Both the position numbers and the translations under genes were made by a program. Under the pieces are notes generated by a model. That model worked only from the letters and a program-made list of their open reading frames with translations. It had not been told where the DNA came from and ran no database searches. A stretch of DNA of 64,000 nt from UBA8437 sp964646205 (GTDB lineage: Bacteria > Planctomycetota > Planctomycetia > Planctomycetales > Planctomycetaceae): NCBI GenBank assembly GCA_964646205.1, contig CAZYAZ010000017.1, forward strand, positions 10,846 to 74,845, read 5' to 3'. Shown piece by piece: positions 43,536 through 52,204 of this stretch. Positions within the stretch are counted from its first letter, which is position 1, and every line of letters starts with the position of its first letter.

Positions 43536-44581
43536 GCGAGGCCTGGCAATTGGGCTTCGTCGATTTCCACGCCGAGCCCTGGGCGATCCGACAGCGTGAC
43601 CAGGCCATCCTGGATCGGTGGTTGGCCTCCGACCCATGTCATCCAGGGCCGACCTGATTCGGGCAAGGGGTCGGGGTCGAGTCCGGCCAGGGCGTGCAGT
43701 GCCCAGAGTTCCGAACCCCGGTGCGGGCAGACGCGGATGCCGGTTCCCTCGGCCATCCGGTAAATCTTGACCAGTTCGGTCAGTCCGCCACACCAGCAGA
43801 CATCCGGCTGGAGGACCTGCAGCAATTTCTCGTCGATCAGTTTCTGGAAGGCACGGGCGGTGTACTCGTGCTCCCCACCAGCGATCAGAATCGCAGATTC
43901 GCGGGCCAGCGTGCGGTAGCCATCCTGGTCGTGGATGGGCAGCGGTTCCTCGATCCACTCGACTCCCAGTCCCTCGAGTCCCGCTGCAATGGCCAGCGTG
44001 GTGTCCAGGTCCCACTTCATCCAGGCATCGACCATCAGGGGGACTCCCGGTCCGACAATCTCCCGTGCGGCACGGACGGTCTCGATCACACGATCTATCC
44101 GGTCGGGGCCCGCGTTGCGTTCGACGTGGAGCTTGAACGCCCTGTGTCCGGCCGCGTGCGCCTCGGCGAGTCCGTCCCAAACTGTGATGTAGGTGGGCAA
44201 TGGTTCACCGATGCGGGCCACTCCGTCCTGAGCGAGGATCGTGGCGACGGGGCGTCCAGCATCCTTTCCGCGGAGATCCCACAGCGCGAGGTCGACGCCA
44301 CTTTGGGCCATGACGGCAATCCCAGCTTGTCCGTAAGGAAGCGTCAGGTCGTAGAGATCGTCCCAGATTTCCTCAACCGGGCTGGGGTCGCGTCCCAGTA
44401 ATGCGGGGCGGAGTTCCGCTTCGATCACGTGAATCCCGGCAGCCCCGCCACCACCGACTCCATAGCCTGTCAGGCCGGTGTCGGTGTCGATGGCGACCAG
44501 GATCTGGCCGATCGTGGTTCGCCAGTCGTCGGGTGACCCGGGCGCGATTGGTTGACAGGCCCGGACATCTGTGATTTTCAT
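43532..44581 (-). CDS. Mandelate racemase/muconate-lactonizing-type enolase-superfamily enzyme
   Basis: 349 residues. An N-terminal capping domain (MKITDVRACQPIAPG) precedes the barrel. Expected metal ligands are present in series: Asp in MVDAWMKWD, Glu in EEPLPIHD and Glu in AGGEHEY. The first-strand Lys motif is KLHVERN. It is probably a sugar-acid dehydratase or epimerase. It ends the five-gene operon that starts with the DJ-1/PfpI gene, 13 bp after the PhoD-like gene. Confidence 0.85.
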   Translation of the reverse strand: MKITDVRACQPIAPGSPDDWRTTIGQILVAIDTDTGLTGYGVGGGGAAGIHVIEAELRPALLGRDPSPVEEIWDDLYDLTLPYGQAGIAVMAQSGVDLALWDLRGKDAGRPVATILAQDGVARIGEPLPTYITVWDGLAEAHAAGHRAFKLHVERNAGPDRIDRVIETVRAAREIVGPGVPLMVDAWMKWDLDTTLAIAAGLEGLGVEWIEEPLPIHDQDGYRTLARESAILIAGGEHEYTARAFQKLIDEKLLQVLQPDVCWCGGLTELVKIYRMAEGTGIRVCPHRGSELWALHALAGLDPDPLPESGRPWMTWVGGQPPIQDGLVTLSDRPGLGVEIDEAQLPGLA

Positions 44582-44594
44582 CTCAGGAACCCCG

Positions 44595-46469
44595 CTAGTC
44601 TTTGTTCCCGGTCGCGGGGCGAGCCTTCCTGGGAGTGGCCAGGACGGATTCGGCATAGGCCAGGTGGCCGGTCTTGCCGTGGTAGTACTGGAAAATGACC
44701 TGCGGCCGCGGAAAGGCAACCCAACGTGTGCCGGAGGGTTCTATCGGGTTGTTGTACACGTTGTTCACCTGGACGACACAGAAATAGGGGTGCTGGAGAT
44801 TGAATCGCGGGATGTCGGCGCGGAAGTGGCTGCTCCAGCGGATGTCCACCGGGCGGGGACCGTACTGGAAACGGCCATTGGCCGGTCGGTCGCCTTCATC
44901 GGTGACCCAATGGTTGTTTGAGTTGTGGGGGCCGGAGGCAAATTCCCACACGTTGTCGGTGATCTTGCAAACAAAGCTGTTGTGCAGGTCGCCGGTGAGA
45001 ACAAACACGGGCTTGTCGATCTTGTCCCAGGCGTTGATCAGTTTTTCCCGTTCGTCGTAAAAAACCGTCCAGGCATCATCCTTGTTGGTGCCGCGGACCT
45101 TGCCGCCTCCGACGTGTGGCACCATGAAGTTGACACTCGAAATGACGAAAATGAAGTCGGCGTCGCTGGTGCGCACCCCCTCCAGCAGCCAGTCTCGCTG
45201 GATGGGGCCGAGCATCGAGAGCCCTTTCTTGGCGGGGTCTTTCGTGTCATGCATCTGCCGTTGGCCGCGAGTGTCGGTGAAGAACAGGTCGCAGTTGGCC
45301 ACGCGGATGCGGTAGTACGAACGGCGTCCGATTGAGTACGAGACGGTCTCGTCGAGTTCCGTTTCGGGCCACACCTTGATTCGGTGTTTGCCGAGCACCT
45401 TGACGATGCGGTAGACCCCCGCGTTGGGAGTTCCACCGACGCCGTCGAGCGAATTGTCATTGATGCCGTCGGTGCTGGTGCCCCAGTGAATGTGCAGGTT
45501 GTTGACCTGCTTGAGGTCGAGCTGGGTGAAGTCGGCCGAGGGATCTTCGATCACGCTCTTGCCTCGCCGGACCTTGCCACGACCGAAGTGCACCGGTTGC
45601 GGAAAAGCTGTCGGGTTGCTCCATCCGAGGTAGTCGTACCAGGCCCTGACGCCGACATCTCGGAATACCGCTCGTCGATCACGAAGTCCCGGTGAGCCGG
45701 CACCCCAAACGTCGTTGAGGATCTCGTGGTCGTCGTAGGTGAAGAAGGTCGGGACGTGCCGATGCCAGTTGGTCAGGTTCTGGCCCTGTTCGAGGAATTG
45801 TTTGTAATTCTGCCAAACGCCGACGATGGAGGGGGCCACCTGGACGACTCCGGGAGTGTCCTCCTGGCTGATGTCCACCTGCTTGAGCCACTGGTCCGGT
45901 TGGAACTCGCGTCGGGATTCGTAGAGCCAGTCACCATTGAGGATCGCGAAGTTGATCCGGTCCTTGATCTGCCGGAGCATCGTTCCAAAGGTGGGCAGCC
46001 CTGGGCCATTACTGTGGCCCGGGTTTTGGTTGTTGCCACAGGCGAATTCAAAACTGAAGTTGAACAACCCGCGGGGATTCAACTCGGCATCAATCATTTG
46101 CCTGGAATCGGGCATCGTCAGGAACGAACCGGTCTTTCCAGTCAGCCCGGTCTGGTTGGGGATGAACAGTTCGTAGTAGTAGCGGGTGTTGGCTTTGAGG
46201 CCGGTGATGTGGACCCAGCCGGTGTTGTCCCGTTCAAGCCGGGTGGGGATCGGTTTGGTCTCACGGTCGAGACGTCCAGGGGCCGTGCCGTAACGAACGG
46301 CGAAGTGCCCGGTTCTCATGGTCCGGGCCCAGATGCCCACACCATTGGCCGAGAGTCGGCCCAGGATGGGGCCGTGGCTGACATGGTTGTACTTGTTGCC
46401 CGCCGCCGGGACGGGGGCAGCGAGAGCGACTGTCAGGCAGAGGACCGATAGCATTCGAAAGAGTGTCAT
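44595..46469 (-). CDS. PhoD-like alkaline phosphatase/phosphodiesterase
   Basis: 624 residues with a signal peptide (LSVLCLTVALAAPVPAA). A Fn3-like N-terminal domain (HGPILGRLSANGVGIWART ... YYYELFIPN) precedes the metallophosphatase core: FACGNNQN, ILNGDWLY, FFTYDDHEILNDVWG and LTGDLHNSFV carry metal-binding Asp/His. It probably hydrolyses phosphomonoesters or diesters in the periplasm. In this operon it may be tied to a sugar catabolic path rather than to the Pho regulon; no Pho box was sought in detail. Confidence 0.85.
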   Translation of the reverse strand: MTLFRMLSVLCLTVALAAPVPAAGNKYNHVSHGPILGRLSANGVGIWARTMRTGHFAVRYGTAPGRLDRETKPIPTRLERDNTGWVHITGLKANTRYYYELFIPNQTGLTGKTGSFLTMPDSRQMIDAELNPRGLFNFSFEFACGNNQNPGHSNGPGLPTFGTMLRQIKDRINFAILNGDWLYESRREFQPDQWLKQVDISQEDTPGVVQVAPSIVGVWQNYKQFLEQGQNLTNWHRHVPTFFTYDDHEILNDVWGAGSPGLRDRRAVFRDVGVRAWYDYLGWSNPTAFPQPVHFGRGKVRRGKSVIEDPSADFTQLDLKQVNNLHIHWGTSTDGINDNSLDGVGGTPNAGVYRIVKVLGKHRIKVWPETELDETVSYSIGRRSYYRIRVANCDLFFTDTRGQRQMHDTKDPAKKGLSMLGPIQRDWLLEGVRTSDADFIFVISSVNFMVPHVGGGKVRGTNKDDAWTVFYDEREKLINAWDKIDKPVFVLTGDLHNSFVCKITDNVWEFASGPHNSNNHWVTDEGDRPANGRFQYGPRPVDIRWSSHFRADIPRFNLQHPYFCVVQVNNVYNNPIEPSGTRWVAFPRPQVIFQYYHGKTGHLAYAESVLATPRKARPATGNKD

Positions 46470-46502
46470 GATGGAAGTTTCCTGCCAGATCGTCCGTTGA
46501 GG

Positions 46503-47339
46503 TCAATTCAAAAAGCCGCACAGTTCCAGGTGTTTCACACTGTCGACAATCCGTTGGTGATGGTCGTCAAGCGATAGCTCCGCCTCGCCCTTGATGCCTT
46601 CGATTTCCAGGCTGTACGGCCCCGTGAATCCACAGACGTCCATCAGTTCCAGGACCCGGACGAAATCCACGGCGCCGCCATAACCCAGGGCGGGGAAGTA
46701 CCAGTCCTGGTACTCGCCGTGCGAGTCCTTCAGGTGCATGTGCGAGACCCACGCGCAAACCTTGGCGAGGGCGATTTCACCATTGATCGGCTCGTTGTAA
46801 TAAAGGATGTTGCCGGTGTCGAAATTGATCCTCAGGTGCGGATGTTCGAGTTCGTGCATGGCGTCGATCATCCCGCCGTGGTCCTGGCAGATCCCGGGAT
46901 GAGTCTCGAAGCAGTAGGTCAGCTCCAGTTCCGCAGCGCGGTCGCCGATTTGTCGCAGGTTGGCATAGAGCGATGCCAACTCGTTTTCGTTGTTGGCCTC
47001 GCCGGCGCCACCCACGACCAGTTCGACTCCGAGGTCGGCGGCGATGTCGAGTTTGCGGAGGGTGACTGCGAGCACCTCGGCGTCTAGCGGGTTGCCGCTG
47101 GTGACGTTGCAACTGGACAACCGGACGTCATGGTCGGCCAGGCGTGTGGCCAACTCGGACAATTGCTCCGGAGTGGCCTGGTCGGTGAGCAGTGGTTCAT
47201 CGCCGAAGATCGAGTCGGCTCCGTGGGTCCGGATTGGCAACTCGATCCATTCGATTCCGGCCTCGCGGACTTTCTCGATGGCGGCCTGGGCGCCGAACCG
47301 CCCGTAGCTGTTGGTGAGGCAGGAAATGATCCGGGTCAC
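46503..47339 (-). CDS. Sugar phosphate isomerase/epimerase (AP-endonuclease-2-like TIM barrel)
   Basis: 278 residues from a GTG that overlaps the preceding stop as GTGA. The barrel shows IEWIELPIRTHG, the metal Glu in YCFETHPG, the His/Asp pattern in RINFDTGN and HMHLKDSHGEYQDWYFPALGYG, and a final SLEIEG. Divalent-metal sugar isomerases have this order. No signal peptide is present, so it acts in the cytosol, unlike its neighbours. The substrate is unknown. Confidence 0.82.
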   Translation of the reverse strand: MTRIISCLTNSYGRFGAQAAIEKVREAGIEWIELPIRTHGADSIFGDEPLLTDQATPEQLSELATRLADHDVRLSSCNVTSGNPLDAEVLAVTLRKLDIAADLGVELVVGGAGEANNENELASLYANLRQIGDRAAELELTYCFETHPGICQDHGGMIDAMHELEHPHLRINFDTGNILYYNEPINGEIALAKVCAWVSHMHLKDSHGEYQDWYFPALGYGGAVDFVRVLELMDVCGFTGPYSLEIEGIKGEAELSLDDHHQRIVDSVKHLELCGFLN

Positions 47340-48640
47340 TGCGCTGCCCGTCCCACCTGGAGGCACTTGAGCGAACGGCTGTTGTGGACGTACAGGCGAC
47401 CGTTGGCGAGGGCTGGGAGTGCGCGGGCCGTGCCGGTCAGGACCTTGGCCGTGGCCAGGGCCTGGTAACGGGTTGGCGACAAACGCGATAGCACCAGGGT
47501 TCCGTTGGTCTTGAGAATCAACAGTTTCCGGTCGGCAGCGATCAAAGTGGCGTAACCGAAACCGGGTTCCTCCCACGCCACCTTGCCGCTGTTGGCATCG
47601 ACACAGCGAAGAGCTGCTCCACCAACATCCTGTCGTCCGTGAATGCCGTAGAGCTTGCCGGCATCGGCGATGGCCGTGGTGTATTGGCTTGAGAGAATGT
47701 CGTCACTGCGCCAACTCTCCTGGATCTTCCCGCCAGTGATCTTGGCCATCACCGCTCCAAAACCGTAGCTGGCCGTTACGAAGACCTGGTCTCCAAGCAC
47801 GACAGGGCTGGCCCCGGTCACATTGGGTCCGGTGCGGCCAAAGGGGAAACGGAACAGTTCTTTTCCGGTTTTGGGGTCGACAGAGATGACATTGAGACGT
47901 GCGGCAAAAATGACCTGTGCTTTTCCACCGATACGAGCGGCCGTCGGGGACGAGTAACTGGCTCGGACGTCGGTGGATTTCCACGCGAGTTTTCCGTCCG
48001 ACAGGGAGAAGGCGACGACGCCAGCATTCTTCTCGGCTCCCCCGGCGTTGACGATGACCAGGCCCTCAAAAATGATCGGGGAACTGCCCTTGCCGAAATA
48101 TCCCTCGGGGGGTTCACCGCGGAAGGACCGCTTGGAGTTGAACAACGCCATGGTGTCATGGCTCCAGATTGTTTTGCCGGTCTTTGTGTCCAGGCAGTGA
48201 AGACCTCCCTGGGCACCGAAGACCACGACGCGATTCTGGTGCACGGTTGGCACACAACGGGGGCCATTGTCGTTGACATAGGCGGGCACGAAATTGGCCT
48301 GGAAACTGCTCTGCCACAGTTGTTTCCCGGTGTCGGCGGCCACCGCGGTCACCCGTTCCTTGTCCCCCTGACGATCGAAGACAAACACGCGACCGGAGGC
48401 CACGGCGACACCGGAGAAGCCGGAGCCGATCGGCCGACTCCACGCCACGCGTGGACCGGTTGCTGGCCACGATTCAGAAATCTTCTCACCCCGGGCAAAA
48501 CCGTTTCGTTGTTCACCGAGGATCTGCGGCCAGTCTCCGGCGGAGACGGTTGTGGCCGACAGGAGGCTCGCCAGCAGCCAGGCTGCCGCGAAGCGGTTCG
48601 AGATGGAGAGGGGGGCGTTATCGGTCTGGGTTCTGGTCAT
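47336..48640 (-). CDS. Exported PQQ-like beta-propeller protein
   Basis: 434 residues with a signal peptide (AAAWLLASLLSATTVSAG). WPQILGEQRNGFA marks the start of the planctomycete PQQ-propeller family. Blades show ADTGKQLWQSS, DTKTGKTIWSHD, DGKLAWKST, DPKTGKELFRF and DANSGKVAWEE. No obvious catalytic Asp/Glu set for a dehydrogenase is seen. It overlaps the DJ-1/PfpI gene by 23 bp and the isomerase gene by 4 bp, so co-translation is likely. Confidence 0.82.
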   Translation of the reverse strand: MTRTQTDNAPLSISNRFAAAWLLASLLSATTVSAGDWPQILGEQRNGFARGEKISESWPATGPRVAWSRPIGSGFSGVAVASGRVFVFDRQGDKERVTAVAADTGKQLWQSSFQANFVPAYVNDNGPRCVPTVHQNRVVVFGAQGGLHCLDTKTGKTIWSHDTMALFNSKRSFRGEPPEGYFGKGSSPIIFEGLVIVNAGGAEKNAGVVAFSLSDGKLAWKSTDVRASYSSPTAARIGGKAQVIFAARLNVISVDPKTGKELFRFPFGRTGPNVTGASPVVLGDQVFVTASYGFGAVMAKITGGKIQESWRSDDILSSQYTTAIADAGKLYGIHGRQDVGGAALRCVDANSGKVAWEEPGFGYATLIAADRKLLILKTNGTLVLSRLSPTRYQALATAKVLTGTARALPALANGRLYVHNSRSLKCLQVGRAAQ

Positions 48641-49187
48641 TGAGCAATCCCATGAAGGCTTTCATCATCGGCGTGTTGTCGTGCCAGGTGCGGCCACAGA
48701 CGAGAGTGCCGTCGACCACGCAGGCCTCGTCGACATACGAGGCTCCGACGGTGGTGGCATCCAGAGCACATTTGGCCACGGTAGTGATTGTCTTTCCGCG
48801 AATGCAGTCGGCCGCTGCGATGATCTCGATGCCATGACAGACACTACAAACGGGCTTGCCAGCCTCGAAAAAGTGTCGAGTCAGTGCCAGCAGATCCTGG
48901 TCGTACCGCAGGTACTCGGGGGCCCGGCCACCGGAGACGAACAGGCCTGCATAGTCCTCGGGCACCACGTCCCGGAAGGCGATGTCACTCTGCAAGTGGT
49001 ATCCGGCGGTTTCCTGTGTGATGTCCCAGTTGGTGCCGGGAGGAATCTCGTGGAGCACCATGTGGTACAGCCGTTTTTCGGGGGCGGCCACGACGACCTC
49101 GTAGCCGTCTTCGGCGATCCGAAAATAGGGATACATCGTGTCGAGACACTCGGTCGCGTCACCGATGATGATCAATACCTTGGCCAT
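48618..49187 (-). CDS. DJ-1/PfpI-family protein
   Basis: 189 residues. KVLIIIGDATECLDTMYPYFR starts the fold, GLFVSGGRAPEYLR follows, and the nucleophile-elbow Cys is in VCSVCHGIEII. Family members are glyoxalases, deglycases, chaperones or peptidases; the activity here is unknown. The ATG at 49187 has GGGGAG 6 nt upstream. It is the first gene of the five-gene operon. Confidence 0.85.
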   Translation of the reverse strand: MAKVLIIIGDATECLDTMYPYFRIAEDGYEVVVAAPEKRLYHMVLHEIPPGTNWDITQETAGYHLQSDIAFRDVVPEDYAGLFVSGGRAPEYLRYDQDLLALTRHFFEAGKPVCSVCHGIEIIAAADCIRGKTITTVAKCALDATTVGASYVDEACVVDGTLVCGRTWHDNTPMMKAFMGLLNDQNPDR

Positions 49188-49245
49188 GCGCAACTCCCCG
49201 AAAACGTCAGAACGGGGTCAGCATAACGCCCGGAAAGCGTGGTCG

Positions 49246-49572
49246 CTAGCCGTCGACCGATGCCTGGTTGAGTGCCCAACTGGCACCACAGTCGTGACAG
49301 GCAAAACCTGCCAGCGTGGCGGTGCCGGGGATCGGCATCAGGTTGTGGCTGAACGACGCGTCCTGGAATTCCATTGGCACGACCGTCGAACGGCCGCACT
49401 CACGACAGACCCGGTTGGCGTGGATCGCCTGGGCTCGTGCCACCACAGTCGCTCGCCGCGGTGACCGGGCGGGGAGCCGGAAACTTGCGATCGAATAGAT
49501 GACCGGAGGGGATTCGGGGGCGTCGCCACCAGCAGTGTCCTGGGGCGGACGATACAGCTTCAGCAGGCTCAT
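49246..49572 (-). CDS. Small zinc-ribbon-like hypothetical protein
   Basis: 108 residues starting MSLLKLYRPPQ. Two Cys pairs, CRECG and CHDCG, about 37 residues apart suggest a zinc ribbon. The N-terminal half is basic and Pro-rich. I do not recognise the family; a conserved planctomycete protein of unknown function is likely. Confidence 0.6.
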   Translation of the reverse strand: MSLLKLYRPPQDTAGGDAPESPPVIYSIASFRLPARSPRRATVVARAQAIHANRVCRECGRSTVVPMEFQDASFSHNLMPIPGTATLAGFACHDCGASWALNQASVDG

Positions 49573-49644
49573 CGGCCGGCGTCCTTGCCACTGTGCCGGG
49601 AGATCTGCGGCGGGGCACATCCTGTCCCCCAGTTGAGTCCGCAT

Positions 49645-49674
49645 GGACCTCGAAGCAGGGGTCAAGATAGAATC
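49645..49674 (+). promoter_or_regulatory. Putative promoter of the LPG-synthase-TM-like gene
   Basis: TGGACC and TAGAAT are separated by 18 bp, about 115 nt before the ATG. The -10 is identical to those of two DUF1501 genes. Confidence 0.4.
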
Positions 49675-49794
49675 CGGCCGCAAAAATGACAAGACGATTC
49701 CGTGTTGGAAACCAAAAAGTCGTAATCAATAAGAGTGGCCGACGGGATGCGTGATCCTTGTTGGGCGTGCTGATGGTGTGAGAGTAGGAGATCC

Positions 49795-50823
49795 ATGGGC
49801 GACGGCCGTCGTGGAAGTTGGCAGTTGATCAAGCTGGTGCCCGGCCTGCTGGTTGCCGGTGGCTGCCTGTGGTTTGCTTTGCGTGACGTGGATCGGACGA
49901 TGGTCGTGGCCAAGTTGTCCGCGGCAAACTGGTCGCTGGCGCCGCTGATGGCCTTGCTGCTCTTCGTGTTCTTCCTGTTGAAGGCCTGGCGGTGGCGACT
50001 GCTGCTGGAGCCGGTGTCTCCAATGAGCGTACGGGATGTGGCCGGGCCGTTGATGATCGGCTTCATGGCCAACAACATCCTGCCAGCCCACCTGGGCGAA
50101 CTGGTGCGGGTGCACGTCCTGGGGCGGACCCGTGACGTGGCCCGGGCCGCGGTACTCTCGACTGTCGTTCTCGAGCGTCTGTTCGACCTTCTGGCAATCC
50201 TGGCCCTGTTGGGTGTGGGGTTGCTCAGTGGACCCGTTTTGCCGCCCAGGTATCAACAGGCGGCGGTGACACTGGCGGTGGCCACCGGCGTGTTGCTGGC
50301 GGCTGCCGTTGCCTTCGTGGCTGCCGCCGATCGGTGTTTGCGGATCTTCAACTGGATCTGCAATCGTTGCCTGGTGTTTTTGCCGGAGAGATGGCGATTG
50401 GCCATGGTGGAGTTGCTGACCTCCGCGGCCGGCGGACTGGTGGCGTTGAAACGTCCCCGCCTGGCGGTGGGCATCGTGGCCGCATCGATTGTCAAGTGGT
50501 TCGTGATGGGGTTGATGGTCTGGGTGTCACTCAAGACGCTGGGTGCCGGTGATGTGTTCGCGGCATCACTGGTCGTGGTGGGGGTGATCGCCGTGGTGAT
50601 CCTGTTGCCGGCGCCACCGGGGTACGTGGGGGTGATCCAGGGGTGCTTCAGTGTTGTGCTGGCGATGTATGCCGTGGATCCCAACGTCACCGTAGCTGCG
50701 TCGGTCTACTACCATCTCTGGCAGTATGTTCCCGTGACGCTGGTTGGGCTGTGGTGTTTGCACAGGTCCGGGTTGCGACTCAGGGACGTTGCTGTCGTTG
50801 AGACCGATGCCCAGTCCGGCTAG
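49795..50823 (+). CDS. Lysylphosphatidylglycerol-synthase transmembrane-domain (flippase-like) protein
   Basis: 342 residues with about eight membrane helices. GFMANNILPAHLGELVRVHVLGRT is the family signature, and SVVLERLFDLLAILAL and LPAPPGYVGVIQGCF are also diagnostic. No synthetase domain is attached. Such stand-alone proteins are thought to move glycolipids or lipids across the membrane. The ATG is preceded by AGGAG. Its stop is interlocked with the convergent gene through CTAG. Confidence 0.85.
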   Translation: MGDGRRGSWQLIKLVPGLLVAGGCLWFALRDVDRTMVVAKLSAANWSLAPLMALLLFVFFLLKAWRWRLLLEPVSPMSVRDVAGPLMIGFMANNILPAHLGELVRVHVLGRTRDVARAAVLSTVVLERLFDLLAILALLGVGLLSGPVLPPRYQQAAVTLAVATGVLLAAAVAFVAAADRCLRIFNWICNRCLVFLPERWRLAMVELLTSAAGGLVALKRPRLAVGIVAASIVKWFVMGLMVWVSLKTLGAGDVFAASLVVVGVIAVVILLPAPPGYVGVIQGCFSVVLAMYAVDPNVTVAASVYYHLWQYVPVTLVGLWCLHRSGLRLRDVAVVETDAQSG

Positions 50824-51737
50824 GGAGCCAGCGTCGGCGGTTTGCTGAACTTGGCATCGACCACGTCGGCCAGGCCAACGTTCTCGATGAGCAGCGAATG
50901 CTCGAAATTGTCGGTGAGTTCAATTGTCTCGGCCCGGATCTGTGAAGTTCCGGAGACGACAAGCCCGGCCCGTCCGTTTTCGCGGCAGATGACGTTTTTC
51001 AGAACGACGTCATGGCAGAGTCCCGGAGCGCTGATGCCGTCGAGCCGCCAGTGCTGGACGACGAGATTCTCTATGCTCACATGGCGGACGGCAAACAGCG
51101 AGATGCCGCAATCTCCACCGGCGACCGAGAGTCGGCTTGGCACCGTGTCCAGCAGTTCCGTGGTCCGGTAGTAGATCTTGCCTCGCCAGACGCCCCAGTG
51201 TCCGACGGGGATCGATTTGAGTTTTGGAGCGGGACCGTTTCGTTTGAGCGACTGGCGAGGAAGTGGTTTGCCGTCCTTGAGCAACAAGAAGCGGCCCTTA
51301 CGGCGCGGTGCCACCTGCCACAGTCCACCAATTGAGCGCCAACTGGCCGTGGGGATGGATTTTGCTCCGGAAACAGTCGCGCCGTTCCCGACGACGCGAA
51401 ATGGCAGTGTGGCGATTCCACTGTGCTGCCGACCGAACAGTCTTAGGTCGCCGTGGTAAGGGTGGCCGGTATTGGCCAGGTGAATCGTGTCGGACGGACG
51501 GGCCAGTTGGGCGGCGCGCTCGAGCGTGCGGACCGGACCCGAGACGCGGTCGATCGGATCGGCGACGATCCCCCGACAAATGTCTCGACCACGGAGGTTG
51601 TCGACATAAATCGTTCGAGCCGATGACACCGTCGGGATCAGCAATGCGGTCATCAATGCAAAGCCACAGAGACGGAACGCACGTCCAGTTTGCGAAGGAG
51701 TCGATCCGGAGAGCGAGTTCGTGGTTGATGGAATCAT
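50820..51737 (-). CDS. Exported right-handed beta-helix-like protein
   Basis: About 305 residues with a signal peptide (LCGFALMTALLIPTVSSA). TIYVDNLRGRD and the repeated short beta-turns (GTSQIRAETIELTDNFEHSLLIENVGLADVV) fit a right-handed parallel beta-helix, as in polysaccharide lyases or adhesins. The helix is short for a lyase, so it may be truncated or a binding protein. The start is uncertain; ATG 51737 has no strong ribosome site. Confidence 0.6.
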   Translation of the reverse strand: MIPSTTNSLSGSTPSQTGRAFRLCGFALMTALLIPTVSSARTIYVDNLRGRDICRGIVADPIDRVSGPVRTLERAAQLARPSDTIHLANTGHPYHGDLRLFGRQHSGIATLPFRVVGNGATVSGAKSIPTASWRSIGGLWQVAPRRKGRFLLLKDGKPLPRQSLKRNGPAPKLKSIPVGHWGVWRGKIYYRTTELLDTVPSRLSVAGGDCGISLFAVRHVSIENLVVQHWRLDGISAPGLCHDVVLKNVICRENGRAGLVVSGTSQIRAETIELTDNFEHSLLIENVGLADVVDAKFSKPPTLAP

Positions 51738-52204
51738 GAGGAACTCGGGGCGTTGGGAAAAAAACACCGGTGTCATCGGGAAGGATCGGCTACGGGAAGG
51801 GGCCAGGGCGAGTTGTGTTGCCCGGAGTGGAGTCGTAGTGAAACTAACGGTCAGGGGTTGTTGCCATGAGGGCGGATGGTGGATTGCTGAAGGTGATGGA
51901 GTTGGGAAATCTGGAAGAATATTTTGATTTGGCAGATTTTCTGTGGGGAAGTTGAAAGTTTCTGGTAGGGTGGCCGCCTTGTCATTCGACCAGTTTTGGC
52001 AGGCCAGGAAGGCCGGACACACCAGGGCGGTCGATGTGGTTCTCGACGGGGGCGTCGGCACGACGGTCCTGTCAATAAGAGCAAGGATGCTGTCGGTGAG
52101 AGCCCGTTTTAGCGTGAGTACCCCGGGGATGAGGGGTGTAACGCCGCTTCGGCTTCTGTCGGGAGCCTCTGCACACTCGTGAATTCCAGGGAAGGGGTCC
52201 ATTC
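51738..52204. other. 467-bp intergenic region upstream of rpoD
   Basis: The minus-strand frame stays open but encodes a Pro/Ser/Thr-rich string without family features, so it is unlikely to be a gene. GC content drops around 51890-51970. No convincing promoter, terminator or RNA structure was recognised. It presumably holds the rpoD promoter and leader. Confidence 0.5.

Noticed and set aside
51738..52202. Long N-terminal extension of the beta-helix gene on the minus strand
   Set aside because: The frame is open, but the Pro/Ser/Thr-rich composition has no family features and the region overlaps the rpoD leader.
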